DNA from: Clostridia bacterium
Lineage (GTDB): Bacteria; Bacillota; Clostridia; Christensenellales; DTU072
Reading direction: 5' to 3'
Assembly: GCA_028701415.1 (NCBI GenBank)
Contig: JAQVQU010000006.1
Location: 28,037 to 34,868 of the forward strand
DNA length: 6,832 bases
In this document: piece by piece, positions 6,539 through 6,832 of the stretch
Layout of the letters: each line of letters starts with the position of its first letter
Position numbering within the stretch: position 1 is the stretch's first letter
Notes under the pieces: model-generated
Databases searched by the model: none
The model's input: the letters and a program-made list of their open reading frames with translations, nothing else
Told to the model about the DNA's origin: nothing
Made by a program: the position numbers and the translations under genes

Positions 6539-6832
6539 TTATTTTAGTGAAGGCATAAGGCCGCCTTTTTCTATTATATTCTTTAAAAAATCTGGAAATG
6601 GAGGGAAAGTCCCTTTACTCCCTTTAGTTATATTTTTCAAGACTCCCCCGTCAAAGTCAATCTCTAACTCATCCCCTTCTTCTATTTCTTGGTCAAATTC
6701 AACTATTGCAAGCCCTGTGTTAATTGCATTTCTGTAAAAAATTCTCGCAAAGCTTTTTGCAACAACACAAGATATTCCACTTTCCTTTATTGCTATTGGT
6801 GCGTGTTCACGAGAAGACCCGCATCCAAAATT
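6539..6832 (-). CDS. leuD: 3-isopropylmalate dehydratase small subunit (partial)
   Basis: This is the small subunit of isopropylmalate isomerase, which with LeuC (an iron-sulphur protein) converts 2-isopropylmalate to 3-isopropylmalate. Only the C-terminal 97 residues are visible; the gene runs off the right edge in frame, with the first complete codon at 6832-6830 and the stop TAA at 6541-6539. The visible part opens with NFGCGSSREHAPIAIKESG, the signature of the aconitase-swivel family, followed by AKSFARIFYRNAINTGLAIV. It ends with PFPDFLKNIIEKGG and MPSLK. This fits the short LeuD form (about 160-165 residues) rather than the longer enterobacterial one, so about 60-65 residues should lie outside. 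It precedes leuB by 38 bases on the same strand, consistent with a leuC-leuD-leuB operon. The related homoaconitase small subunit has similar motifs, but linkage to leuB favours LeuD. Confidence 0.95.
   Translation of the reverse strand, partial: NFGCGSSREHAPIAIKESGISCVVAKSFARIFYRNAINTGLAIVEFDQEIEEGDELEIDFDGGVLKNITKGSKGTFPPFPDFLKNIIEKGGLMPSLK

Overview
The window reads as ordinary low-G+C bacterial chromosome. It holds most of an F-type ATP synthase operon on the + strand and, converging on it, the end of a leucine-biosynthesis operon on the - strand. The order atpF-atpH-atpA-atpG-atpD-atpC is the standard bacterial one; the window opens just before atpF, so atpB and atpE should lie upstream. 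The AT-rich codon use, Shine-Dalgarno sites and protein character suggest a Firmicutes-like (clostridial?) organism. That placement is an inference with low confidence, since no rRNA or other marker is present.

Layout: 1-534 atpF (b subunit); 535-689 an unusually long gap with nested inverted repeats; 690-923 a very short atpH that encodes only the C-terminal domain of the delta subunit; 999-2516 atpA; 2606-3442 atpG; 3459-4844 atpD; 4881-5285 atpC; 5316-5340 a terminator hairpin usable from both sides; 5344-5394 a short degenerate copy of the leuB 3' end; 5424-6500 leuB (-); 6539-6832 leuD (-), cut by the window edge. There is no gene-free stretch longer than 300 bases.

The six atp genes would supply the whole F1 head (alpha, beta, gamma, epsilon), the delta connector and the b stalk of a membrane ATP synthase or ATPase. 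The catalytic sites look intact: Walker A and B motifs in alpha and beta, the catalytic Glu in beta and the arginine finger in alpha. The peripheral and regulatory parts deviate. Delta lacks its N-terminal helical domain, the beta DELSEED motif reads DELNSDD, and epsilon lacks the residues of the ATP-binding motif known from Bacillus-type epsilon. LeuD and LeuB act in steps two and three of leucine synthesis; gene order implies leuC upstream, beyond the right edge.

I found no mobile element, CRISPR array, RNA gene or new defence-type system. The points worth a second look are the delta subunit reduced to one domain together with the structured gap before it, and the tail-of-leuB remnant between leuB and its terminator.
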